A stretch of 5,481 nucleotides of DNA, taken from contig DJSQ01000244.1 of assembly GCA_002438075.1 (NCBI GenBank), forward strand, positions 1 to 5,481, read 5' to 3'. Each line of letters opens with the position of its first letter. Positions within the stretch are counted from its first letter, which is position 1. The notes beneath the pieces were generated by a model. That model saw only the letters and a list, made by a program, of their open reading frames with translations. It made no database searches and had not been told where the DNA came from. A program made the translations under genes and the position numbers. This document shows, piece after piece, positions 5,406 to 5,481 of the stretch. Origin of the DNA: Clostridiales bacterium UBA6330. Its GTDB lineage: Bacteria; Bacillota; Clostridia; Oscillospirales; CAG-272.

Positions 5406-5453
5406 TTGGAGGCGCAGGGAGACCCCTTTCGGAGGGGTCTCCCTACCCTCCAA
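5406..5453 (+). terminator. Large nested hairpin after tpiA, lacking a T-run
   Basis: An inner 12-bp perfect stem (5416-5427 with 5433-5444) has a TTCGG loop. An outer 7-bp stem, TTGGAGG (5406-5412) with CCTCCAA (5447-5453), encloses it across a small internal loop. It begins 18 nt after the tpiA stop and probably ends or stabilises the operon mRNA. The following sequence is C-rich, not T-rich, so classical Rho-independent termination is doubtful. A competing 5-bp stem (5395-5399 with 5404-5408) overlaps the outer arm. Confidence 0.6.
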
Positions 5454-5481
5454 ACCTCCCTGACCTACCCCGAACTTCCCC

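Overview
This is a chromosomal window, probably from a GC-rich Clostridia-type Firmicute, with a gut Oscillospirales/Ruminococcaceae-like organism as the best guess. The grounds are strong GGAGG-type ribosome binding sites, textbook sigma-A promoters with 17-bp spacers, hairpin-plus-T-run terminators, short lipoproteins with lipoboxes, and a pgk-tpiA operon whose PGK carries an extra charged segment. No species-level marker is visible, so the taxonomic guess is an inference.

Layout, left to right. Positions 1-57 hold two adjacent perfect hairpins downstream of a leftward gene. The leftward gene (61-1368) encodes a 435-residue cytoplasmic glycoside hydrolase of clan GH-A, most like family GH39. 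It has its own promoter and a repeated or palindromic operator-like element just upstream of the -35. The 392-bp divergent intergenic region (1369-1760) also holds an orphan rightward terminator, an inverted repeat, and a near-perfect rightward promoter. That promoter drives a small lipoprotein gene (1761-2294). A second, unrelated lipoprotein gene (2440-3135) follows with its own promoter and a good intrinsic terminator. Then comes the pgk-tpiA operon (3281-5387), with its own extended -10 promoter and an inverted repeat at the predicted transcription start. The window closes in a large nested hairpin without a T-run.

How the genes fit together. Pgk and TpiA are core glycolytic enzymes expressed as a pair; gapdh is not next to them. 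The hydrolase probably acts on an imported oligosaccharide or glycoside and would feed sugar into central metabolism, but nothing here shows the substrate. The two lipoproteins are predicted to sit on the outer face of the membrane and match no family I recognise. They are separate transcription units, so proximity to the other genes is weak evidence of a shared role.

I see no defence system, mobile element, CRISPR array, tRNA or rRNA. The most unusual signals are non-coding. The tails after the two outermost genes look like diverged copies of one structured repeat with compensatory changes. There is an orphan terminator in the divergent intergenic region that could end a small RNA. There is also an operator-like repeat before the hydrolase gene. 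These are modest leads and do not amount to a new system.
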